Assembly (NCBI GenBank): GCA_964615905.1
Contig: CAZTUB010000015.1
Coordinates: 1-64,000, forward strand
Direction: 5' to 3'
Source of the DNA: DATLMR01 sp964615905
Lineage (GTDB): Bacteria; Acidobacteriota; Blastocatellia; UBA7656
Length of the DNA: 64,000 nucleotides
The position numbers and the translations under genes are program-made. Shown here piece after piece: positions 45,262-53,518 of the stretch. The notes below the pieces were generated by a model. That model had not been told where the DNA came from, did no database searches, and saw nothing but the letters and a program-made list of their open reading frames with translations. The first letter of the stretch is position 1; every line of letters starts with the position of its first letter.

Positions 45262-48200
45262 GTGTCAAAGCTTATGATGAATTGGATCGTTTCGACCTCT
45301 CTCAACCTGCGGATAGTCGTGGTCGCGCTTGCTCTTGTCCTGATGATAGTCGGCATACAGATCGTGCGTACAACGCCTCTCGACGTTTTTCCGGAGTTCG
45401 CACCTCCCCTGGTGGAGATCCAGACCGAAGCGCCCGGACTCTCGACGGCGGATGTTGAAAGCCTGATCAGCGCGCCCATCGAAAACGCGCTCAACGGCGT
45501 CGTATCGCTCAAGACGTTGCGTTCAAAGTCCGTGCTCGGCCTTTCATCTGTGGTGCTGATATTTCAGGAAGGCACTGACCTGATGCGGGCTCGACAGATG
45601 GTGCAGGAGCGCCTCGCTATTGTCGCGGGCCAACTCCCTGCACTCGCCCACCCTCCGGTCATTCTCCCGCCCCTTTCATCCACAAGCCGCATGATGAAGA
45701 TTGGTATGTCTTCGCCGACGCTGTCGCAGATGGAACTTACTATGCTAGCGCGATGGACCATCCGACCACGCCTGATGGCTATTCCTGGCGTAGCGAACGT
45801 GGCCATATGGGGTCAAAGAGACAGGCAGATTCAAGTCCTGGTAGACCCGGACAATCTGCGCGCACACAATGTCACGCTCGACACGGTCGTACAGACAACG
45901 CGCGACGCCGTCGCTCCGGGCGCCGGAGGCTTTATCGATACTCCAAACCAGAGACTGGCCGTATCGCACATTTCGACTGTCGCGGCGGCCAAAGACCTGG
46001 AGCGAATTCCGGTCGCCTTTCGTGACGGGTCGCCGCTTCAACTCGGCGATGTGGCGAATGTAGTCGAAGGTTTTCCCGCTCCGATTGGCGATGCCGTCAT
46101 CAACGACGGGCCGGGTCTGCTCCTGATAGTTGAGAAGCAGCCACAGGGTAATACGCTCGACGTGACGCGTGATGTCGAAGCCGCCTTGGACGCGCTCAGG
46201 CCGGGGTTGACAGACGTCGAGATAGATTCAACTATTTTTCGCCCGGCCACATTCATAGAAATGGCGCTTCACAACCTGAAACGAGCTCTCCTGATCGGGT
46301 GCGTACTGGTTGTGATCGTCCTGATCGCGTTTCTTTATGACTGGCGGACCGCGATCATCAGTCTGCTGGCGATCCCGCTCTCGCTGCTCGCGGCGGTGCT
46401 CGCCCTGCATTACCAGGGATATACGATCAACACGATGGTAATCGCGGGGCTCGTCATTGCTCTCGGCGAGGTGGTCGATGACGCGATCATTGATGTCGAA
46501 AACATCATGCGCCGCCTAAGGCTTAACCGCGCTCTGGAAAAACCCGAGCCCGCATTTCGTGTCGTGCTCAATGCATCGATAGAAGTGCGGAGCGCAATCG
46601 TATACGCGACGTTGATTGTCGTGCTGGTCTTCCTGCCGGTCTTTTTCCTCGACGGGCTGTCGGGCTCTTTCTTCCGCCCGCTTGCGTTCTCATACGTTCT
46701 TGCCGTCATGGCCTCGCTCGGAGTCGCGCTCACACTAACGCCCGCGCTCTCTTTATTGCTGCTGCCGCGAGCCGCGAAATCGGATCACAAAGAGCCGCCG
46801 CTTGGACGGTTTGTAAAGCGGCGTTACAGCAATCTGCTTCCGCGGCTGGTGAGCCGCCCGCGCTCGGCCGGAGCAGTCTTGGTCGTAGTTTTCGCGCTGA
46901 CGGCTGTTACAGTGCCCTTCCTCGGGGAAGAATTCTTGCCCGACTTCAAAGAGACAGACTTCCTCATGCACTGGGTCGGCAAACCCGGCACTTCGCTCGA
47001 ATCGATGCAGAGAATCACAGTGCAGGCCAGCAAGGAACTTCGCGCCATTCCCGGCGTCAGAAACTTCGGTGCTCACATAGGCCGCGCGGAAGTAGCCGAT
47101 GAAGTGGTCGGCCCAAACTTCACGGAGCTGTGGATAAGCATTGACCCCGACGTTCCTTACGAGCCGACGGTAGCTCGAATACAAGAGGTCGTAGACGGCT
47201 ACCCCGGACTTTACCGCGACGTTTTGACCTATTTGAAAGAGCGAATCAAAGAGGTGCTTACGGGTGCGGGCGCGACGATTGTGGTGCGGGTCTACGGTCC
47301 TAACCTCGATGGGCTGCGCCAAAAAGCTGCCGAAGTCAACAGAGCGATGAGCGAGGTCGCGGGCGTCACAAATTTAAAAGTAGAGCAGCAGGTCCTTGTG
47401 CCGCAGCTTGAGGTTCGCTTGAGGCCCGAAGCAGCCCTCCGATTCGGACTTACGCCGGGAGATGTACGCCGCGCCGCCACGACTCTCGTCAAGAGTATTA
47501 AGGTGGGTGAAGTTTACGAAGAGCAAAAAATCTTTGATGTTGTCGTATGGGGCAGCCCTAACATGCGGAATGATATACAAACTCTGCGCCAGATTAGTAT
47601 AAATCTGCCTTCGGGCGGGGACGTTCCGCTTGGAGAAGTTGCTGATATTTATATAGCCCCTGCCCCGAACGTCATCCAGCGCGAGAACGCCTCGCGCCGC
47701 ATAGACGTGACGTGCGACGTGAAGGGGCGTGACCTCGGGAGCGTCGCGAGAGAGATTGAGACAAAGGTCAAGTCGCTTCCGTTTGATCGCGGCTACCACC
47801 CCGAGTTCCTGGGCGAGTATGCTGCCAGGCAGCAATCACAGAACAGGCTCTTGGCGTTGGCCGTGCTATCGCTTCTTGGCATACTGCTGCTGCTCCACGC
47901 CGACTTTCGCTCGCCTAGACTGGTCGCGCTGATATTCGTGAGCCTCCCGTTCGCGCTCGTCGGCGGCGTCATCGCGGTGCTGCTCACGGGTGGCGTCCTG
48001 TCGCTCGGATCGCTCGTCGGGTTTGTGACTGTGCTTGGCATAGCCGCGCGAAATGGCATCATGCTCGTGAGCCACTATCGCCACCTGGAGTTCGAAGAAG
48101 GCCAGCCGTTCGGCGAAGAGCTTGTGCTTCGCGGCTCGGAAGAGCGCATTGCGCCGATCCTGATGACTGCGCTGGCGACGGGGCTGGCGCTGCTGCCGAT

Positions 48201-48402
48201 TGTCATCGGCGGGAACCGCCCCGGTCATGAAATCGAGCACCCGCTGGCGGTTGTGATCCTCGGCGGGCTCGTGACCTCAACGCTGCTAAATCTTTTCCTG
48301 ATGCCCGCGCTCTATCTTCGATACGGGACACGTCAAAGACAAGGCCGCGAATTAGTAGAAGTCACTACCAACACAGAACCCACTGCCGAAGAGACCGATT
48401 GA
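45262..48402 (+). CDS. heavy-metal efflux RND pump (CusA/CzcA family), module C
   Basis: 1046 residues from GTG 45262 (ATG 45274/45277 also possible). N-terminal TTPLDVFPEFAPPLVEIQTE and TM4 motif ALGEVVDDAIIDVEN. This VDD...VEN form is shared with module A and differs from the CzcA-type pump of module B. Twelve TM helices and two large periplasmic loops are present. The 58-base gap before it contains a short repeat (TTTTTATAGCGG). Regulated with CusC/B by the tandem operator. Confidence 0.94.
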   Translation: MSKLMMNWIVSTSLNLRIVVVALALVLMIVGIQIVRTTPLDVFPEFAPPLVEIQTEAPGLSTADVESLISAPIENALNGVVSLKTLRSKSVLGLSSVVLIFQEGTDLMRARQMVQERLAIVAGQLPALAHPPVILPPLSSTSRMMKIGMSSPTLSQMELTMLARWTIRPRLMAIPGVANVAIWGQRDRQIQVLVDPDNLRAHNVTLDTVVQTTRDAVAPGAGGFIDTPNQRLAVSHISTVAAAKDLERIPVAFRDGSPLQLGDVANVVEGFPAPIGDAVINDGPGLLLIVEKQPQGNTLDVTRDVEAALDALRPGLTDVEIDSTIFRPATFIEMALHNLKRALLIGCVLVVIVLIAFLYDWRTAIISLLAIPLSLLAAVLALHYQGYTINTMVIAGLVIALGEVVDDAIIDVENIMRRLRLNRALEKPEPAFRVVLNASIEVRSAIVYATLIVVLVFLPVFFLDGLSGSFFRPLAFSYVLAVMASLGVALTLTPALSLLLLPRAAKSDHKEPPLGRFVKRRYSNLLPRLVSRPRSAGAVLVVVFALTAVTVPFLGEEFLPDFKETDFLMHWVGKPGTSLESMQRITVQASKELRAIPGVRNFGAHIGRAEVADEVVGPNFTELWISIDPDVPYEPTVARIQEVVDGYPGLYRDVLTYLKERIKEVLTGAGATIVVRVYGPNLDGLRQKAAEVNRAMSEVAGVTNLKVEQQVLVPQLEVRLRPEAALRFGLTPGDVRRAATTLVKSIKVGEVYEEQKIFDVVVWGSPNMRNDIQTLRQISINLPSGGDVPLGEVADIYIAPAPNVIQRENASRRIDVTCDVKGRDLGSVAREIETKVKSLPFDRGYHPEFLGEYAARQQSQNRLLALAVLSLLGILLLLHADFRSPRLVALIFVSLPFALVGGVIAVLLTGGVLSLGSLVGFVTVLGIAARNGIMLVSHYRHLEFEEGQPFGEELVLRGSEERIAPILMTALATGLALLPIVIGGNRPGHEIEHPLAVVILGGLVTSTLLNLFLMPALYLRYGTRQRQGRELVEVTTNTEPTAEETD

Positions 48403-48457
48403 TTATAAGCAGCCTAGTCTCACTTTATACTCAATTCCTCTAACAAATCCGTTTCGG

Positions 48458-48489
48458 TTAATTGTCCGTTCATCTTCGATCATTAAAAT
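48458..48489 (+). promoter_or_regulatory. tandem 11-bp half-site operator with -10 box, site 2
   Basis: TTAATTGTCCG then TTCATCTTCGA (48458-48479), 4 bases, then TAAAAT (48484-48489). Lies 54 bases before the PepSY-like gene. Second half-site is identical to site 1 over TTCATCTTC; the first is more diverged. Confidence 0.7.
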
Positions 48490-48542
48490 AGCCGGGTTGC
48501 GTGATGAGTGTGCGAGCTTTCGCGCAAAGGGGGATTAACATA

Positions 48543-49094
48543 ATGACTTCATCAAGAAGGCGCGCGGCGGCGTTTCTCTTCAGCTTGATTCTTTTGTTTT
48601 CCGCAAACAGCTTGGCTCAAGACTCCGAAAAGCCAGTGAAGATGAAAGACCTTCCAGCAGCAGTTCAGGCGACAGTCAAGCAACAAAGCAAAGGAGCTAC
48701 CATAAGCGAATTGTCGAAGGAGGCGGGGGGTGGGAAGACTTTTTATGAAGTGCGACTGAAGGTAAGCGGCCACAACAAAGACGTGATCATAGACCCGACC
48801 GGAGCAGTGATCATGATCGAAGAAGAGGTGACGCTTGCTTCGCTCCCTTCGGCAGCCAGGGCAGAAATCGAAAAGCAGGCGACCAAGGGGAAGATTCAGA
48901 TGGTTGAATCTATCACCGAGAATGATGCCATAGTCGCATACGAAGCCCACATAAAGATCGGGAAAAAGTATAAGGAAGTAAAAGTATCGCCTGATGGACT
49001 GCTGATCGAAACTGGAAACAGAGTAAACGATGAAGACGACGCTAAAGAGGGCACCCGCAGTAAGAAGGCTCAACAGAAGATAAAGGAGCCCTAA
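48543..49094 (+). CDS. secreted PepSY-like protein, two repeats
   Basis: 183 residues from ATG 48543 (AAAGGGGG upstream). Signal peptide AAAFLFSLILLFSANSLA. Two PepSY-like units: KMKDLPAAVQATVKQQSKG with FYEVRLKVSGHNKDVIID, and TLASLPSAARAEIEKQATKG with YEAHIKIGKKYKEVKVSPDG. Lysine-rich tail. PepSY-like proteins are commonly controlled by OmpR-type two-component systems in the envelope; the tandem operator just upstream fits. Confidence 0.8.
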   Translation: MTSSRRRAAAFLFSLILLFSANSLAQDSEKPVKMKDLPAAVQATVKQQSKGATISELSKEAGGGKTFYEVRLKVSGHNKDVIIDPTGAVIMIEEEVTLASLPSAARAEIEKQATKGKIQMVESITENDAIVAYEAHIKIGKKYKEVKVSPDGLLIETGNRVNDEDDAKEGTRSKKAQQKIKEP

Positions 49095-49145
49095 CTCAAC
49101 ATGGTTTTTAAGATCAAACAAGTTAAATAAAGGGGGAAAGCGAGA

Positions 49146-50072
49146 ATGGGTATACGAGCCGGTGTTGGATTTGGGCAGGCGGGAAAGCAGATGATGCGCC
49201 GGGCCACCGCTCTGCTAGCGGGCTTGTTGCTGTTTAATGTCTTTCCGTCGGCGGCGGCTATTGCGAAAGAGCCGATTTCGTTCGCAGTGGTAGGAGACAC
49301 AGGGACAGGCCTCGGACCTCAGATTGAGGTCGCGCTCCAGATGAAAATATACCGGAACAAGACTCGCTTCGACTTCGCGCTGATGCTGGGAGATAACATT
49401 TACCCCGACGGCAACCCTGCCCTGCTCAAGACGCGTTTCGAGGAGCCATATAAAGACCTGCTCAATGATGGAGTGAAGTTCTACGCCGTACTCGGAAATC
49501 ACGACGTGCGGAAAGGCACAGAGGCTCAAATTCGCTACGACAAGTTCAACATGGGAGGCAGACGTTATTACAGCTTCAAGAAGGGAGAAGGGCTTATAGA
49601 TAAGCTAACCGGAGACGCGATGATCGAATTCTTCGCGCTTGATTCGAACGCCATGTCTCAGGAGCAGCTATCGTGGCTTGAAGGCGCTTTGAGATCATCC
49701 AAGGCGCGATGGAAAGTAGTATTCATGCACCACCCTATCTATTCTTCGGCGCGCAAGCACGGCGCAGACACCGGCCTGCGCAAGCTGCTTGAGCCTATAT
49801 TCATCCGCTACAAGGTGGACGTTGTGTTAGCCGGGCACGAGCACGTTTACGAGAGGGTTAAGCCGCAAAGTGGAGTGCGCTATTTTACGCAGGGTGCGAG
49901 CGGGCAACTGCGCAAAGGGAATATAAACAGAAGGAGCGCAATCTTTGAAGCCGGGAACGATGATGTAAACTCTTTCTTAGTCGTAGAGGTTGAGCAGTCC
50001 GAGATGAAGGTCCGGGCCATCGCGTCACACGGAACAATTCTTGACGAGATCGCTATAACCGAATCCAGATAG
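49146..50072 (+). CDS. exported metallophosphoesterase (purple-acid-phosphatase-like)
   Basis: 308 residues with an N-terminal signal (ATALLAGLLLFNVFPSAAA). Dinuclear-metal motifs in order: VVGDTGTG, LMLGDNIYPDG (GDxxY), VLGNHDVRKG (GNHD/E), FMHHPIYSS and LAGHEHVYER (GHxH). Substrate unknown. Paralogue of the gene at 51604. Fifty-one bases after the PepSY gene, so likely in its operon and under the same control. Confidence 0.9.
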   Translation: MGIRAGVGFGQAGKQMMRRATALLAGLLLFNVFPSAAAIAKEPISFAVVGDTGTGLGPQIEVALQMKIYRNKTRFDFALMLGDNIYPDGNPALLKTRFEEPYKDLLNDGVKFYAVLGNHDVRKGTEAQIRYDKFNMGGRRYYSFKKGEGLIDKLTGDAMIEFFALDSNAMSQEQLSWLEGALRSSKARWKVVFMHHPIYSSARKHGADTGLRKLLEPIFIRYKVDVVLAGHEHVYERVKPQSGVRYFTQGASGQLRKGNINRRSAIFEAGNDDVNSFLVVEVEQSEMKVRAIASHGTILDEIAITESR

Positions 50073-50114
50073 CCTCGTCAGGTTTCTACGGGGTTCCGAA
50101 AGGCTAAGCGGGCG

Positions 50115-50741
50115 ATGGCAAAATTCGTAATTAACGTTATCAACTCGGCTGGGTACTTCGGGATAGTCTTATTGATGTTTATTGAGAACGTGTTTCCGCC
50201 GATCCCCTCCGAATTCATAGTCCCTTTGGCAGGTTATATCGTTACAAAAGGCGAGCTATCGCTTATCGGCGTGATTGTGGCTGGCACCATTGGGTCGGTA
50301 CTGGGCGCATTACCGCTCTATTATTCAGGCAGGAAACTCGGCGATGACGGTCTGAAGATTATAGCCGACAGATATGGAAGATGGCTGACCATGTCACGTA
50401 AGGATGTAGACCGGGCAAAGTATTGGTTTGATAAATACGGCGGGCTGGCTGTTTTGCTATTCCGCCTCGTCCCCGGATTACGCTCCATAATCTCTATACC
50501 GGCTGGCATTGATAGGATGAGTCTGCTGACCTTTCTGCTCTACACGACCTTAGGCACGGGACTTTGGACAACCCTGCTCGCTTGTTCCGGATTTTTATTG
50601 GGCAAGAACTTCACCAAAATCGAGCAGTATTTGAATCCCGTCTCCTACGTCGTTCTGGGTGGTATTGCCATTATGTATATTGTTCGTGTTCTTCAGTACG
50701 AGAAGCAGAGTGGCTCATCCGGCTCACGTCCGGGTATATGA
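50115..50741 (+). CDS. DedA family membrane protein
   Basis: 208 residues with the DedA block FIENVFPPIPSEFIVPLAGY and FRLVPGLRSIISIPAGI (conserved Arg...G..R). DedA proteins are undecaprenyl-phosphate/phospholipid flippases or transporters that maintain envelope charge and tolerance to cationic agents. Follows the phosphoesterase by 42 bases and probably shares its promoter. Confidence 0.92.
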   Translation: MAKFVINVINSAGYFGIVLLMFIENVFPPIPSEFIVPLAGYIVTKGELSLIGVIVAGTIGSVLGALPLYYSGRKLGDDGLKIIADRYGRWLTMSRKDVDRAKYWFDKYGGLAVLLFRLVPGLRSIISIPAGIDRMSLLTFLLYTTLGTGLWTTLLACSGFLLGKNFTKIEQYLNPVSYVVLGGIAIMYIVRVLQYEKQSGSSGSRPGI

Positions 50742-50782
50742 AGAGAACTGAGCCGGAGTAGCCGTCCCTTGCCCTACCGCTG

Positions 50783-50815
50783 TTAATCTTATGTTCATCT
50801 TCAGCCGGGTAAAAT
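50783..50815 (+). promoter_or_regulatory. tandem 11-bp half-site operator with -10 box, site 3
   Basis: TTAATCTTATG then TTCATCTTCAG (50783-50804), 5 bases, TAAAAT (50810-50815). Nearly identical to site 1 in both half-sites and spacing. Lies ~145 bases before the phosphatase gene at 50959. Confidence 0.75.
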
Positions 50816-50958
50816 TAAAGTTGGTTGCTGCCGTGATTGGGGTGTTTATCTTGCAATCGATTCATAGGGTTTTGAGCCGGCGACCTCAAACATAGAGAGA
50901 TAATCAGAATTAGGGTGAATAATCTTGAAGCGGAACAGACGGGTTGATAGGGGTACAT

Positions 50959-51570
50959 ATGCGCGCAGGCATGTCTGGAATCGCGACTATTAAAGAGCAG
51001 GCAGGCAGGGTAATTGCCATCGCGGTTATATCAATGCTCGTCGCGTCGGCGAGCCTGGCGCAAGAGAAAGCGGGCTATTCGGACCTGCCCAACTTTCACA
51101 AGGTCAATGAGCAGCTCTACCGTGGCGGGCAACCGAAATCAGGTGGGGTGAAGAAACTCGCGGAGCTTGGAATAAAGACCATCGTAAACCTGCGCGGTAG
51201 TGATGAGACGACGCGCGCCGAAGAGGCTGAAGCGAGAGCCGCCGGACTGGCATACTTCAATATTCCACTGCCTGGGTTCAGCCGCCCCACGCACGCGCAG
51301 GTCGCGCGCGTGATGGCCATCATAGAGAACGAAGGGAACGGTCCGGTGTTTATCCATTGCAGGCGCGGCTCTGACAGGACGGGAACCGTTGTCGCCATCT
51401 ATCGCATCTCGCAACACAATTGGACTGCCAGTCAGGCAATGAACGAGGCCAAGCGCTTAGGGTTGAGCTGGTTCGAATTCGGAATGAAGGATTACATTTC
51501 GGATTATTATCGAGATAGGAACGCCGACAATCAGAAGTCATTTGAGAACGGCGAGCCGGGAGACAATTAA
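50959..51570 (+). CDS. exported dual-specificity/tyrosine phosphatase-like protein
   Basis: 203 residues from ATG 50959 (AGGGG upstream; TTG 50944 also possible). Signal AIAVISMLVASASLA. The active-site loop is FIHCRRGSDRTGTVVAIYR (CX5R with HC), preceded by NLRGSDETTRAEE and GIKTIVNLRG, typical of DSP-like phosphatases. Exported, so a periplasmic substrate (lipid phosphate, inositol phosphate or protein) is likely. Starts the operon that includes the second metallophosphoesterase. Confidence 0.88.
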   Translation: MRAGMSGIATIKEQAGRVIAIAVISMLVASASLAQEKAGYSDLPNFHKVNEQLYRGGQPKSGGVKKLAELGIKTIVNLRGSDETTRAEEAEARAAGLAYFNIPLPGFSRPTHAQVARVMAIIENEGNGPVFIHCRRGSDRTGTVVAIYRISQHNWTASQAMNEAKRLGLSWFEFGMKDYISDYYRDRNADNQKSFENGEPGDN

Positions 51571-51603
51571 GGGAAGCAATTTAGTAAAAGGGAGGGTGTG
51601 CAA

Positions 51604-52491
51604 TTGAGTAAGAAGAAAAGTAATTTAATAACCAGGCGACAGGCGATAATTTCTATCGGGGCGATTTCGGCAGGAGCTTTAATCAAGCCTTCTTCAATCT
51701 TCTGCTCGCCGGTCAAAGATAAGATACGATTCGCGGTCATAGGGGACTGGGGCACAGGCGATCACGATGGGGCCGGCACGGCAAGGCAAATGTTTGCCGC
51801 TCACCAGCGCGCCCCGTTCGATTTCATCATAGCCGCAGGCGACAACATCTACCCTAACGGCAGCGGCCGCCACTTTGGTAAGAACTTCGAGCAGCCCTTT
51901 GCTGACCTGATAAAGAATCGTGTCAATTTCTACTCGGTGCTCGGCAACCACGATGTAGACGCGGGGCGGCAGGACCAGTGCCAGTACCCGCTGTTTAACA
52001 TGGGCGGGCAGAATTATTACAAGTTTGTGGGGGGCAACGGCATGGCCGAATTCTTCATGCTCGACTCGACCGATTTTGATCGGTCGCAATTGACGTGGCT
52101 GGAAAACTCGCTGCGCGTTTCCAGGGCCAAGTGGAAGATCGCCGTCCTTCATCACCCGATCTATTCGTCAGGCAAAAAGCACGGGTCTGCCGTCGGGTTG
52201 AGGAAGCAGCTTGAACCGCTCTTTACTCGCTACGGCGTTAACGTGGCATTTTCCGGGCATGATCACATTTACGAACGCACTATGCCGCAGCAGGGCATAC
52301 AATATTTCGTCACGGGGGCGGGCGGAAAGACTCGTCGCGGAGATGTCGATCTGGGTAGCAGCATCCGTGCCGCGAGCTTTGATGAAGACAACCATTTCAT
52401 GTTGATCGAGCTTGACGACACGCAGGTGAGCTTTCAAGCCATTAGCGAAACGGGGACTGTGGTAGATAGCGGATCAATCAAGCAAGCTTGA
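51604..52491 (+). CDS. Tat-type exported metallophosphoesterase, paralogue
   Basis: ~295 residues. Start taken at TTG 51604 because GGAGGG (51591-51596) has proper spacing to it; GTG 51598 is only one base from that site. Twin-Arg-like signal ITRRQAIISIGAISAG. Motifs: VIGDWGTGDHDG, AAGDNIYPNG, VLGNHDVDAG, LHHPIYSSG and FSGHDHIYER. Same fold and order as the gene at 49146; the two flank DedA and the phosphatase. Confidence 0.9.
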   Translation: MSKKKSNLITRRQAIISIGAISAGALIKPSSIFCSPVKDKIRFAVIGDWGTGDHDGAGTARQMFAAHQRAPFDFIIAAGDNIYPNGSGRHFGKNFEQPFADLIKNRVNFYSVLGNHDVDAGRQDQCQYPLFNMGGQNYYKFVGGNGMAEFFMLDSTDFDRSQLTWLENSLRVSRAKWKIAVLHHPIYSSGKKHGSAVGLRKQLEPLFTRYGVNVAFSGHDHIYERTMPQQGIQYFVTGAGGKTRRGDVDLGSSIRAASFDEDNHFMLIELDDTQVSFQAISETGTVVDSGSIKQA

Positions 52492-52756
52492 GGCAAGGGT
52501 GGATAGCAGCACTGGGAGAGAACTTCACTTTCCTCATATGCAAAGACCGATAATTCACTGTGGTATGCTCCGATTCATTCAGAGCGTCTTTGAAGGCATC
52601 CAGCACGGGCGCGGCACGTCGCTCCGTGTCCACGTTGGCACCTACATACATGTAGGTTGTATTGATTTGGGTATGTCCTAGTACGCGGCCTACTTCCGAA
52701 AGTGGAATATGCGCTGATAAAGTCGGTTGTGATTCACAAGAGATGCTGACGAGCAT
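52478..52756 (-). pseudogene. C-terminal remnant of a tyrosine recombinase (integrase)
   Basis: Encodes HIPLSEVGRVLGHTQINTTY, the C-terminal catalytic block of phage-type integrases (His and the nucleophile Tyr), followed by YVGANVDTERRAAPVLDAF and a short tail. The N-terminal two thirds are absent; the IS1 remnant lies exactly where they should be. A sign of past mobile-element integration. Confidence 0.75.
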
Positions 52757-53460
52757 TTAAGTGCCTGATGTAGAGCTTCGTCACCGCCTCATGCATACCC
52801 TCAGCCTTTGAAATGCAGATCGTCTCTCTTTGTAGTCGCTCAAGGTGCGTTCGGAGGTTCAGACTGTTCTCTAGGTCTTGCATCGCCTCTTTGCCAATCC
52901 AGTGCCGCGTCTCAGGCAGATAATTTTGGTAAGACTCCCAATCATCCGTGCAGTAGCGAAGCACCTGGCAACCTTCGAGCCTTGCTAGCAATCTCCGGCA
53001 AGTCTCGTCTGTTCTGCGGCCCAGTTCGAAGCATACTATCTTCTTTTTTGCGGGGTCGAAGGCGTACCACAGCCACTTCTGATTCCCTTTCCCGCCGACA
53101 AAAAGGCCACTTCTCGCCTATTTCCAGCTCTTTGATGGGAGCAGGCGCGACAGGCTCTTGAACTTGTGCGGCTTGATGGCGGATGGCCTTAAGCACAGTG
53201 TTTATGCTGACCCCGAGCGCCCGACAGATGTCACGAATGCCTGATCCGTTCAAGGTCATGGGAACGGTCATCTCCCGAACACCGGCCTCACAGCCCTGAT
53301 AGGTGTAGTCGGTAATGAACTGGCGGAAGCAGCACTTACATCGGTAGCGTTGCTTTCCGGAAGCGGTTCTGCCATTCTTTTTGATAGAAAGCGAGCCGCA
53401 CCTGGGGCAGGCGTCTCTTTGTAATGCACATTCAAAGATTAGCTTGACAGGTGCCGCTTG
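52734..53460 (-). mobile_element. IS1-family transposase remnant, frameshifted
   Basis: Two frames. N-terminal InsA-like zinc-finger and HTH (CPRCGSLSIKKNGRTASGKQ, YRCKCCFRQFITDYTYQGC, GIRDICRALGVSINTVLKAI). After a one-base excess in the run GGCCTTTTTG (minus strand) the InsB-like DDE part continues: VGGKGNQKWLWYAFDPAKKK, YCTDDWESYQNYLPETRHW, LRTHLERLQRETICISKAEG. No start ATG and no clear terminal inverted repeats were found, so it is probably inactive. It lies between the metallophosphoesterase/integrase and the copper ATPase. Confidence 0.8.
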
Positions 53461-53518
53461 CTCGGCCAGCGTCTTTTCTCAATGAAAACCTATACAATTA
53501 CTTAAGATTCTTTGCCCC

